From: Ramicandelaber brevisporus
Taxonomy: Eukaryota; Kickxellomycota; Ramicandelaberales; Ramicandelaberaceae
Length of the DNA: 47,556 nucleotides
Direction: 5' to 3'
Assembly (NCBI GenBank): GCA_025201865.1
Contig: MU602674.1
Coordinates: 85,767 to 133,322, forward strand
In this document: positions 26,116 to 34,775 of the stretch, in pieces
How the letters are laid out: each line of letters starts with the position of its first letter
Numbering within the stretch: position 1 is the first letter of the stretch
Notes under the pieces: generated by a model
Told to the model about the DNA's origin: nothing
The model's input: only the letters and a program-made list of their open reading frames with translations
Database searches by the model: none
Program-made: the position numbers and the translations under genes

Positions 26116-28137
26116 ATGTCGACCGTGAAGATCAAGACAGAGTCAGCAACAACAGCAGAGCCAACAACAGCAACAGTCGACGTACAAGTCAAGCTCGAGC
26201 CGAGTCTCTCAACAGCTGATATCAAACTGGAGCAACACACTTCAGACATTGACACCAAAGTCGAGTCTGGCTCGGAGGATGACATCAAATCTGAGGATGA
26301 CGATGACGATGACGAAACTAACCAGCACCAGCGACAGTTCATCTGCGAATATCCTGGATGCACTCGTAGATTCAATCATATCGGCAATATGAAAAGACAT
26401 CAAAATGATCATTTGCTCCTGGCCGAGTGCATTATGTATGGGAAGGCTTATACACTAACTCGGCAGTCGTTAAATGATCGATGGCCATGCCCTATTGCAG
26501 ATTGTAATGTGGCATATAAAGCGGTATCGACTGTATATACCCACATACGAACAAATCATGGTAATACTATGCGACAGCACCAGCAACCACGGCAGGCACC
26601 AGTAAAGCAGAATACTCGGAACGACATTCATTTCATTAATGTGGATAACTTTTATGTGAACAGTGTTCGTTGTGGCTATCATAATACAATTGGAGTTTTC
26701 ATGTGTTACGAATGTCGACTGGTTCCGGAATGTCTGCTAACTCATTTACACCAGAAACATGGATTTGATGAGAAATCGATTGATAACTCTGCTCTGCCAG
26801 AAAGTGCAGTCAATGCAGATGCCGATCCCAGTATTAATCAGCACACTGGCAACTCACATCTCGCAGCAGCAATCAGTCAGCCATTTAATCAGCATCATCG
26901 GAATATTGCTCAAAGTTGGCTTTGCGTTACTTCTGACTGCGGATACTGTGGCCACACAACTCAGAATAAGAGTCATCACAAAAGAAAAGTTCATCAAAAC
27001 GAACAGCTAACAACCGTCCCTGCTCTTGTACTGCGTCTTATGTATTCCAAATCGAACTCTTGCTACTTCCTCATTAGTCGCCTTAACCAAGCAAGCGGCG
27101 CTGTCACAACAAGTAGAAGCAGAGTGAACCAGCATAAGCTCGACTACAGCCACAGTGAATTGAATCCTCAAGATGAGAGCGACGATGATATCTGCCAAAA
27201 TGAGACTACAGAATCATCCAATCAGAAGCAACAATATATTTGTGATTATGACAATTGTAACCGTTCCTTCAGCGCGTCTACCCAGCTTAGTACTCATCGA
27301 CGTGAACACAAACTTGAAGTTGTAGTTAATATACAAGGTACGACCTACACTCTTGCCCGTCAGTCTTCAGATGATCGATGGCCATGTCCAATTCCAGATT
27401 GTGGAAAAAAGTATAAAACCGTTGACGTTACATATGCGCATGTTTTATACGTTCACAGCACATCGATGAAACAAAAACGTGCCAATATTGAGGACAATAA
27501 TGACAATGATAAACAACAGGCAGTTATCAAGCGGCCAAAACCTACCGTTCAGTATTTGAATGTGGATGATTTTTATGTTTGTGGTACTAGATGTGGCTAT
27601 CATACTCCGACTGGAATGTTCATTTGTTACACGTGCCGATTGGTACCGGAATGTTTTCTCACACACTTGCAGCAGAAACATGGATATGACGAGAAATCAA
27701 TAGATTGTGCGATTCTACCAGAGAGTGCCAGGAATAGTGGAAGTGATCTCACTATTAATCAGCACATCAGTAACACAAATCTCGCAGCAGCAATTCGTGA
27801 ACCAAGTCAGTGCCAGAATTCGGACATTATTCAAGGTTGGTTGTGCCTTGCACCTGATTGTGGTTATTGTTGTTCCACTAAAACATCAAGAAATAGTCAT
27901 CAAAACAGAGGTCATAGAGGCGAACAACAATGGGCAGTTCCTGCCCTTGTTTTGCGATTAATTTATTCGAAAGCAAACGCTTCGTGCCTTCTCATTATTC
28001 AAATGGACATAGCCACCAACATCAGCAGTGGCAAATCAAACAACTCGATGAGTCAGCAGAATAGCGAGCGTGACGACGAGGATGATGGCGATGAATTAGT
28101 GCTGAGTGATTACAGTGACGACGATGATATCAATTAG
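26116..28137 (+). CDS. C2H2-type zinc-finger protein with an internal tandem duplication, 673 aa
   Basis: After an acidic/Glu-Ser N-terminus come two copies of a module of roughly 300 residues (about 73-335 and 372-645). Each copy has a classical C2H2 finger (CEYPGCTRRFNHIGNMKRHQNDH; CDYDNCNRSFSASTQLSTHRREH). Next is a YTL-RQS-DRWPCPI-DC finger ending in H-x4-H, then (I/L)NVD-FYV---RCGYH with C-x2-C-RLVPEC and a TH-x-QKHG end. Each copy finishes with a W-LC--DCGYC finger followed by VPALVLRL-YSK. The C-terminus is acidic (DDEDDGDELVLSD). The VPEC/DCGYC arrangement is reminiscent of the OrsD/DUF3505 zinc-finger group of fungi, but I am not sure. A DNA-binding or element-derived role is possible. 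Confidence 0.8.
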   Translation: MSTVKIKTESATTAEPTTATVDVQVKLEPSLSTADIKLEQHTSDIDTKVESGSEDDIKSEDDDDDDETNQHQRQFICEYPGCTRRFNHIGNMKRHQNDHLLLAECIMYGKAYTLTRQSLNDRWPCPIADCNVAYKAVSTVYTHIRTNHGNTMRQHQQPRQAPVKQNTRNDIHFINVDNFYVNSVRCGYHNTIGVFMCYECRLVPECLLTHLHQKHGFDEKSIDNSALPESAVNADADPSINQHTGNSHLAAAISQPFNQHHRNIAQSWLCVTSDCGYCGHTTQNKSHHKRKVHQNEQLTTVPALVLRLMYSKSNSCYFLISRLNQASGAVTTSRSRVNQHKLDYSHSELNPQDESDDDICQNETTESSNQKQQYICDYDNCNRSFSASTQLSTHRREHKLEVVVNIQGTTYTLARQSSDDRWPCPIPDCGKKYKTVDVTYAHVLYVHSTSMKQKRANIEDNNDNDKQQAVIKRPKPTVQYLNVDDFYVCGTRCGYHTPTGMFICYTCRLVPECFLTHLQQKHGYDEKSIDCAILPESARNSGSDLTINQHISNTNLAAAIREPSQCQNSDIIQGWLCLAPDCGYCCSTKTSRNSHQNRGHRGEQQWAVPALVLRLIYSKANASCLLIIQMDIATNISSGKSNNSMSQQNSERDDEDDGDELVLSDYSDDDDIN

Positions 28138-28793
28138 CCGGAAACAGCGACAGCGACAGAACCTCAACCAGCACAATTTAACATGTTTACTATGCCACTA
28201 TCAGATCAATATGAATTCTGGCGTCTTTTAAATAACTCTTTTAAAGCTTAATATTATCTCGCGCCTTTACGCATTACAATGGATATGGAGGGAGCGGTGC
28301 AAACAAGCCATCGAGAATGGCGTTGATAAGGACTGGAGGTATTTTAATTGAAATCTAGAGGGGAGTGGCACTGTGAGGTCAGAGTGCAATGAGATATATC
28401 AAGGCTCAGCAACAGCGTTAGGCATGAGTGGGCCACCAGGTTCAGCAAAAATTCGGTCTATTCACACGCTTTGCAGAGTCGCTGCTTCTCCTCCTGAATT
28501 CCTCACGGGATCGCATTCCGCCCGTAATTGTGCCATCTTCTCTCGATTCTCACATATGCTACATTGTTGGGGAGCCACGTCACTCATGTTCTCAATGGTT
28601 TGCCAGGTCCCCCAATGGAACTTGTTGCAACAACCAGGTCGTATAAGTTGAAATACCAGATAACCTCTAAAGAATGCTGTTTTTACGAGACAGCAGACGA
28701 ATTCCTCACTCGCAAATCTCTTTTCACCCATCTTCACCCATCTTCACCCATCTTCACCCATCGCTCGCCTCTCTTACTCTGCAACCACCACTA
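28138..28793. other. Intergenic upstream of ERG6
   Basis: 656 bp. It contains the 3' end of the zinc-finger gene, short open frames on both strands (28373-28737) with Cys-rich but unrecognised translations, and a 10-bp tandem repeat in the ERG6 leader. The ERG6 frame is open upstream to an ATG at 28674, but the extra 40 residues span the repeat and do not look conserved. Confidence 0.55.
28721..28760 (+). repeat. 10-bp tandem repeat, 4 copies (TCTTCACCCA)
   Basis: The first copy has one change (TTTTCACCCA), then there are three exact copies. It ends 33 bp before the ERG6 ATG. Confidence 0.9.
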
Positions 28794-30104
28794 ATGTCCT
28801 CGACGGTGCCCAAGGGCGACTTCATCAACGAGACTCACCAGCGTGACCTGGAGCACTCCAAGGTTCTGCACGGCAATGGATCAAAACTCTCCAATGCATC
28901 CTTCCTGAGCAAGCTCGTCGCCAAGAACTCGGCGGCGCACCGCAAGGAGTTGTCTAACTACCTGAGCTTCTGGGACTCCAATGCGGCCAAGAGTGGCATC
29001 GAGGAAGCTGGACTTGCTGACACTCGCCAGAAGAAGTACACCGAGGTCGTCAACTGCTACTACAACCTCATTACAGACAGCTGCGAGTTAGCCTGGGGCC
29101 AGTCCATACACTTCGCGCGCAAGTTCAAGGGCGAAGGATACAAGCAGTCGGTGGCGCGTCATGAGCACTATCTGGCGGCACTTGGCCAATTCAAGCCTGG
29201 AATGAAAATACTGGACGTTGGGAGTGGTGTTGGCGGACCGGCTCGCGAGATTGCCCGCTTCATTGGCTGCCATATCACCGGCATCAATAACAATGACTAC
29301 CAGATTGCTCGTGCCACAGCGTACTCGAAGCAAACGGGCACAACTCCACAGACTGCATTCGTAAAGGGTGACTTTATGCAGATGCCATTCTCAGACGACT
29401 CTTTTGATGGTGCGTATGCCATAGAAGCCACCTGCTACGCNNNNNNNNNNNNNNNNNNNNNNNNNNNNNNNNNNNNNNNNNNNNNNNNNNNNNNNNNNNN
29501 NNNNNNNNNNNNNNNNNNNNNNNNNNNNNNNNNNNNNNNNNNNNNNNNNNNNNNNNNNNNNNNNNNNNNNNNNNNNNNNNNNNNNNNNNNNNNNNNNNNN
29601 NNNNNNNNNNNNNNNNNNNNNNNNNNNNNNNNNNNNNNNNNNNNNNNNNNNNNNNNNNNNNNNNNNNNNNNNNNNNNNNNNNNNNNNNNNNNNNNNNNNN
29701 NNNNNNNNNNNNNNNNNNNNNNNNNNNNNNNNNNNNNNNNNNNNNNNNNNNNNNNNNNNNNNNNNNNNNNNNNNNNNNNNNNNNNNNNNNNNNNNNNNNN
29801 NNNNNNNNNNNNNNNNNNNNNNNNNNNNNNNNNNNNNNNNCACATTAGCGGCGACGAAAAGTGGTACGCTAGTGTATCCCCTGGAATGTTCAGCAACATA
29901 ATGGGCTTTGCGAGGAGTAGAGTCGGCCACCCCATCACAATTATCATCCTGCGAATGCTGGAGCTTGTCCGCTTGGCTCCGTCTGGATTGTCCAAGGTGG
30001 TCAAGTTGCTCAACCAGACAGGCGCTGCCACGAACGAAGCTGGAGCCGCGGAGGTTTTCACTCCAATGTACACCATACTTGCTCGCAAGCCTCAGTGCAC
30101 TTAG
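28794..30104 (+). CDS. ERG6: Sterol 24-C-methyltransferase, interrupted by an assembly gap
   Basis: I choose the ATG at 28794 (MSSTVPKGDFINE), near where fungal ERG6 proteins begin. Before the gap: YLSFWDSN, YYNLITDSCELAWGQSIHFARKF, ARHEHYLAALG, the SAM motif ILDVGSGVGGPAREIARFIGC, then NNNDYQIARA and YAIEATCYA. After the gap: a GDEKWY segment, LAPSGLSKVVKLLNQ and EVFTPMYTILARKP, as in yeast Erg6. It methylates C24 of the sterol side chain in ergosterol synthesis, on the ER and lipid droplets. About 90-95 residues are missing by comparison with yeast. The 400 N would hold 133 codons, so the gap is probably over-long, of arbitrary size, or hides an intron. The frame on the two sides matches only by placeholder length. 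Confidence 0.93.
   Translation: MSSTVPKGDFINETHQRDLEHSKVLHGNGSKLSNASFLSKLVAKNSAAHRKELSNYLSFWDSNAAKSGIEEAGLADTRQKKYTEVVNCYYNLITDSCELAWGQSIHFARKFKGEGYKQSVARHEHYLAALGQFKPGMKILDVGSGVGGPAREIARFIGCHITGINNNDYQIARATAYSKQTGTTPQTAFVKGDFMQMPFSDDSFDGAYAIEATCYXXXXXXXXXXXXXXXXXXXXXXXXXXXXXXXXXXXXXXXXXXXXXXXXXXXXXXXXXXXXXXXXXXXXXXXXXXXXXXXXXXXXXXXXXXXXXXXXXXXXXXXXXXXXXXXXXXXXXXXXXXXXXXXXXXXXXXHISGDEKWYASVSPGMFSNIMGFARSRVGHPITIIILRMLELVRLAPSGLSKVVKLLNQTGAATNEAGAAEVFTPMYTILARKPQCT
29441..29840. other. Assembly gap, 400 N
   Basis: Exactly 400 consecutive unknown bases inside ERG6. The round number suggests an estimated or placeholder size. Confidence 0.99.
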
Positions 30105-30331
30105 CTTCATAAGTAGTGGTAGTTGTCTCGTCCTTTGTTATCATCTTTTAATTGTTTGGTCTAAGCAATCTAGTTATTTTTAATTGTTTGATCTAATCCA
30201 AGTGTATGTTACCGATGTAATACAGCGGCGATATTGGCGAGTTCTCGATAGCGAGACTGAGTTTATTGTGGGGGTTTAATAGTGGTTGTGCAGATGCAAG
30301 TTTAGGGGGAGATGCAGCCTTAAAAAAATAC

Positions 30332-31531
30332 TTACAGACCGTATTGCGCCTTGATTTTGCGAACTTCCTCCTGGAACTCTGAGGGCAATGCTGCAACCTG
30401 CTGTTCAGTCAAACTTAGAACCTGTCGGATCTGTTCATCCATTACAGCCGGCGGTTGAGGTTGCGGTGGCTGTGGTGGCTGTGGTGGTTGGACAGGTTGA
30501 GCCGGTTCATAGCTTGAAGACGACATTGTGTGTGGTTCTGGGGATTGTCTCTTTTGTTGCTGCTGCTGTTGATGGGGTGGAGGCACAGGTGGTCTCGGTG
30601 GCTGATGTGCTGGTCTGGCCATTTGAGTTCCTGGAGGTGGAGGCATTGGGCGAGGTGGCGGTGGTTGTGGAACAGGTTGGCCGATGGGTGGCATCTGATG
30701 AGCTGGTGGTGGCGGCTGTGGCGGAGGCTGCTGCTGTTGCTGTCTAGGTTGCAGAATGCGCTGTACAGAGCTAGATTCAATCAACTTCAGTTTAACTAGT
30801 GACTGGAAAATAGCCGATGCCAAACCGGGGTCGTTCTCGAGTCTCTGGCGTGCTTCCTGTGGATTACGGTCATGCATCACTTTGATATTCAAGATTGCTG
30901 CAGCTAGGGCTTGGTCCGGCAATCCATCAATCACGTCGCGAACCATTTCTGTATTAACTGCTCTCCCAGATGGCCTGCCAGGAACAGGAGCTGATCCAGC
31001 ATGATGCGGTGGTGGAACGGGAAGAGGTGGCTGAGGCATAGATGGATGGCGGCCACCTGTGATTTGCTGCGGCTGCGACGGTGGCTGTGGCTGCATCGGT
31101 GCTCCATGAGGAAAGATGAACTGCAAGCTATCATCAATCTGTCTCGCAATGCCAGGATCAGCAAACTGCACTCTAACTCTCTTGTTGCCATTTCCCGGGA
31201 AGGCATTGTCAGACAAGTTGCGAATAGCACTCGATGCAGTGTCAATGTCGTGATATTGACAGAAGGCAAATCCGCGAGATCGACGTGCTTCATCAACAGC
31301 AATGCGCGCACGAGCCACAGGACCAACCTGAGCCATAAAACGCCATAGATCCTGCTCCGTCAGCTCGCGGACAAGGTTTGTGATGACAACGACGTTTGAC
31401 GGTGGAGAGATCGGGCCGCCTTGTTGCTGCTGTTGCTGAGAAGGTGGAGGTGGGGGCTGGTGCTGCATATTAGGTGCACCGCCGTGGTAGCCACCTGGTG
31501 GTTGCGGCATCGGTGGGCCAGGTCGCTGCAT
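30332..31531 (-). CDS. CSTF2: Cleavage stimulation factor subunit 2 (CstF-64 / Rna15-like)
   Basis: A 399-aa protein from the ATG at 31529-31531; the frame upstream opens only from a GTG. An N-terminal RRM is present: VVVITNLVRELTEQDLWRFM as the first strand-helix, RGFAFCQYHD as RNP1 and NKRVRVQFAD at its end. The CSTF2 hinge follows (MVRDVIDGLPDQALAAAILNIKVM, RQRLENDPGLASAIFQSLVKL). The protein ends with the family C-terminal domain (IRQVLSLTEQQVAALPSEFQEEV). Between them lies Pro/Gln-rich sequence. It binds GU-rich elements downstream of poly(A) sites during mRNA 3' processing. The gene is divergent from the dynein intermediate chain, with 155 bp between the ATGs. Confidence 0.95.
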   Translation of the reverse strand: MQRPGPPMPQPPGGYHGGAPNMQHQPPPPPSQQQQQQGGPISPPSNVVVITNLVRELTEQDLWRFMAQVGPVARARIAVDEARRSRGFAFCQYHDIDTASSAIRNLSDNAFPGNGNKRVRVQFADPGIARQIDDSLQFIFPHGAPMQPQPPSQPQQITGGRHPSMPQPPLPVPPPHHAGSAPVPGRPSGRAVNTEMVRDVIDGLPDQALAAAILNIKVMHDRNPQEARQRLENDPGLASAIFQSLVKLKLIESSSVQRILQPRQQQQQPPPQPPPPAHQMPPIGQPVPQPPPPRPMPPPPGTQMARPAHQPPRPPVPPPHQQQQQQKRQSPEPHTMSSSSYEPAQPVQPPQPPQPPQPQPPAVMDEQIRQVLSLTEQQVAALPSEFQEEVRKIKAQYGL

Positions 31532-31686
31532 CAAGAAGTTGTCGCTGTCGTTGTCGTTGTCTTTGTTGTTTTTGTTGTTTTTGTTTCGTTTTTGCGTGCG
31601 TTGTTGTTTGTGGATTTTGAACTCTGCTAGCGAACTCACGACAGACTTTATTATTATCACTACTCGCTCGACGAAGAAGTAGCGCA
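31532..31686. promoter_or_regulatory. Bidirectional promoter region CSTF2 / dynein intermediate chain
   Basis: 155 bp between divergent start codons. It includes a GTTTTTGTTGTTTTTGTTTC tract on the plus strand, which is the A-rich CSTF2 leader. No TATA box is evident. Confidence 0.55.
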
Positions 31687-34118
31687 ATGTCAGCACCGGC
31701 AGACAAACGTCAACAGGTTATTGAGGAGCGTCGTCAGCGTCTCGCTGATTTGCGCCGAGCTCGCGCTGCTCGTACTCAGATCCTTCAGAACGCGGAGGTA
31801 CGTAGACAAGCTTGGTCCAAACAAGCCAATCTCAGAGACGAAGACAGACGAAAAGACAGAGAGAAGGAAGGAAGATCACTCTTTTTGCTGACGTTCGCTA
31901 AGCGTGATAGTATGAACTGACATTTCCTGCTGTATTATGTTAATATTGACACTAATGTTAATGCTGATGCTGGCTATGAGCGCGACTGTGAATATAGACT
32001 GCTTTATCTGAGGCAGCGTCTGGTGCCACATCGCCAACTGGCCGACCTGGTGTTACTGGAAGTCAATCCCCGGCTCTCGGTGGTTCGGCTGTGGGATCAG
32101 CTGGGCCATCTCGTGCTGGTGCGCGCGCTGATATCGATGATTTGGTTGATCAACTGGTAGGCCGCAATGCTTCCACAATGTCGACGCCTGGTGTATCTGC
32201 GACTGCCAGCGGTGCTGGAACGGAGCCTGGCCAGGCTCAGCCTGCTCCAGGTGCCACCGGAGTAGCTACTAGTGAGGTATCAAGTACTGGCAGTGGCGGC
32301 ATGGTTTCTATTCCCAAGGTTGAGTACCAGGTGTCTACAGGCACATTACTTGATATCCCACCCGTTGAGCGTGTTTTATACAGCAAGGAGGTTCAAACTG
32401 ACGAGACATTGGGCGATAGTGATGAGCCAGCATATACAGAAGAGGAGATTGAGCGCAGAGTACGTGAGTTGCATCAAAAGGAATTGGCTGCTCAAAAGCA
32501 AGCAGAGGCAGCGGCAGCTAAGCGTGCAGAAGAGGAGCGGGAGCGGGAGCGTCGGGCCTTGCTGTTAACAGACTCGGAGAAGGAGTCCATGACCAATGCA
32601 CCAGCGTTTGCATCATTCTTTGACAGAGCAACTAAATTGATTGAAAGAGCGTTGGCTGAGCCGTATGATTTTATGGTGGATTATGGAATTAGTGGAACCA
32701 GTGGAATTGATGAAAACAAAGGTGATGAAATGACACTGATACGCACTTGGTCTCATCCACGCTGGACAAGTGGCAGATCTGTGACGGATGTGGTTTGGTC
32801 TCAGAAGCATCCAGAATTGTTGGTGGCCTCATACAACCCCAATGTAGATTCGCCCAATGACCCAGCCGGTGTGGTTTGTGTATGGAACTTGCATTTGAAG
32901 GACAGACCTGAATACATTTTCCATGCATCGTCTGATGTAATGAAGGTGGTTACACCTGATTTCCAGCCCAATCTAATTGTGGGAAGTACGTATTCTGGAC
33001 AGGTTACAGTGTGGGACATGGGCTCAAAGAAGAGCAATCCAGTGCTAAAGACGCCGTTGGCAGCAGCCGGTGGACACTCTCACCCAATCTATTCAATGAA
33101 GATGGTTGGAACCAAGAATGCAAACAACTTGATCACAGGCTCGACGGATGGATTGGTTTGTTCGTGGCAGCTGGATATGCTGGCTCAGCCCGAAGAGTCC
33201 CTCGAATTGCTCCATCCACATCATCCCCGTTTAGATGACATTGCGGTGACTTGCTTTGACTTCCCAGATTCCGAAACTACCTGTTTCTGGATTGGAACCG
33301 AGGAGGGCAATGTTTACCAAGCCAATAGATTTGATGCCGCTGGCCATAAAGCTGGTTTGAGCTCAACCGATGTTTACACTGGTCACAGCGCAATGGTTAC
33401 TTCCCTTCAGTTCCATCCTCCCTCGCCAATATCTGTTGATTTGGCCGATCTATTTGTTACTAGCTCGCTCGACTGGACTGTCCAGATTTGGAGAGCGCGC
33501 TCTTCGTCAAAGTCTACCAGTGCAGCCGCTTCTGCCCAAGGTGCTGGCGGTGCTGGAAGCCTGTCATCTGCATCTGCCAATCTGGTTGCAACGTACGGAA
33601 TGTCGAGCGGTTCAACCGCTGATCATGTGGCTACAATCAGCCCACTGTGCACGCTGAATGACTTTGAAGACTATGTGTATGATGTCAAGTGGTCTCCAGT
33701 CCATCCTGCTCTTTTGGCCGCCGTCGATGGCACGGGTCGACTCAGCGTGTGGAACCTCAACTCGAGCATCGAAGTTCCCACATTGAGCGTCATTGTTGGC
33801 ACCAATTCCACCGGTGCCAGTGCTGGATCCAACACAAACGCTGCCTCCTCTTCCGGTGGTCCAGCTGTCGCCAGCTCTGGTGCTACGCATGCGGCTAATC
33901 GGCTGGCTTGGGACAAGACTGGTCGTAGAATTGCTGTGGCTTCGGCTGATGGAAATGTCTATGTTTACGATATCGGCGATGCTGGTGCAGCTACTGCCGA
34001 AGACTACGCCAAGTTCCAGCGTCTTCTCAGCGACCTGTCTGCATCCTCCAATGATGCCACTGCCATGACCGGCAGCAGTAACATTGGCTCTACCGCATTA
34101 ACATCATTCTCCAACTAA
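31687..34118 (+). CDS. DYNC1I: Cytoplasmic dynein intermediate chain (two exons)
   Basis: Proposed joined coding: exon 1 31687-31797 and exon 2 31998-34118, about 743 aa. Exon 1 encodes the charged p150-binding helix (MSAPADKRQQVIEERRQRLADLRRAR). Exon 2 begins with SPTGRP and a DIDDLVDQLVG element typical of fungal chains. The LC8-binding type site SKEVQTDE follows at about 32382-32405, then an EEEIERRVRELHQKELA helix. The rest is a WD40 propeller (SVTDVVWSQKHPELLVASYN, GVVCVWNLH, ITGSTDGLVCSW, VTSSLDWTVQIW, VYDVKWSPVHPALLAAVDGTG). The protein holds dynein light chains and binds dynactin. The exon-2 frame is open back to 31998 with no ATG, so exon 1 must be spliced on. An acceptor at 32012 instead of 31997 is possible. 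Confidence 0.92.
31798..31997 (+). other. Spliceosomal intron in the dynein intermediate chain gene
   Basis: A strong donor GAG|GTACGTAG ends exon 1 in phase 0. An acceptor AATATAG|ACT at 31997 restores frame; GAG|GCA at 32012 would too. ACTAATG near 31953 is a possible branch point. This is the only intron I can place with confidence in the window. Confidence 0.8.
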
Positions 34119-34167
34119 TTTCTTCTTTTCCTCTTCAATATCAATATCAAATCAACTATTCTCAAAT

Positions 34168-34198
34168 TTTCCAGGGTTTCCAGGATTTCCAGGGTTTC
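34168..34198. repeat. 9-bp tandem repeat TTTCCAGGG, about 3.5 copies
   Basis: TTTCCAGGG, TTTCCAGGA, TTTCCAGGG, TTTC in direct succession between the dynein chain gene and RPB12. Confidence 0.85.
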
Positions 34199-34283
34199 TT
34201 TCCACATAAAAAGCCGCATTAATTTTTTCTTTTGTATTAAAAAAAACACAAGCACAGTTGCTGATTGATTGAGAGATTGAAAG

Positions 34284-34514
34284 ATGTATCAGGGAAATAC
34301 AAGCGGTGCACCAGCGGTAGCAGCAGCAGGTACAGTGGCAGGCGCAGCAGGCGGTGTTCCAGTTGCTGGACCAGGACAGATCCAGTACATTTGCGCAGAT
34401 TGCGGTGCAGAGACTGAGATTCGTCCACGCGAGCCGATCCGTTGCCGCGACTGTGGCTATCGTGTGCTGTACAAGAAGAGAACACGTCGTATGGTTCAGT
34501 TCGAGGCTCGGTAA
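34284..34514 (+). CDS. RPB12: RNA polymerase I/II/III shared subunit RPABC4 (Rpb12)
   Basis: A 76-aa protein. The C-terminal 45 residues hold the Rpb12 zinc ribbon: [26 protein letters not shown], with four zinc cysteines in two CxxC pairs. The family end [16 protein letters not shown] follows. An Ala/Gly-rich N-terminal extension of about 30 residues precedes it. The protein is a shared structural subunit of all three nuclear RNA polymerases. The match to human POLR2K and yeast Rpb12 over the ribbon is nearly complete. Confidence 0.97.
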   Translation: MYQGNTSGAPAVAAAGTVAGAAGGVPVAGPGQIQYICADCGAETEIRPREPIRCRDCGYRVLYKKRTRRMVQFEAR

Positions 34515-34748
34515 ATTCACCTTTCACTTCTTTGCATTCTTCCATTAAAACAAAACATAAACAAAAATAAAGCATGTAGTTCTAACCATGAAGTGAATAG
34601 ATTGAATTTTAGTTGATTGATATTATTAATGCGATAATATTATGATGATGATGATGAAGATTTAGGGGGAGGAGTGTAATGTAAACATGAAAGAGTGTAA
34701 AACAAGGAAAGAAAGAACAATAACTAAGGTGATAACGTTTTGATTTGT

Positions 34749-34772
34749 TTATTATTATTATTATTATTATTA
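34749..34772. repeat. (TTA)8 microsatellite
   Basis: An uninterrupted ATT/TTA triplet run immediately 3' of the ferrochelatase stop codon (minus-strand gene), in its 3'UTR. Confidence 0.9.
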
Positions 34773-34775
34773 TCC

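Noticed and set aside
28373-28737. Cys-rich short frames upstream of ERG6 (for example with SPNGTCCNN)
   Set aside because: They overlap on both strands, are interrupted soon after, and match no family I know. A decayed gene is possible but unsupported.
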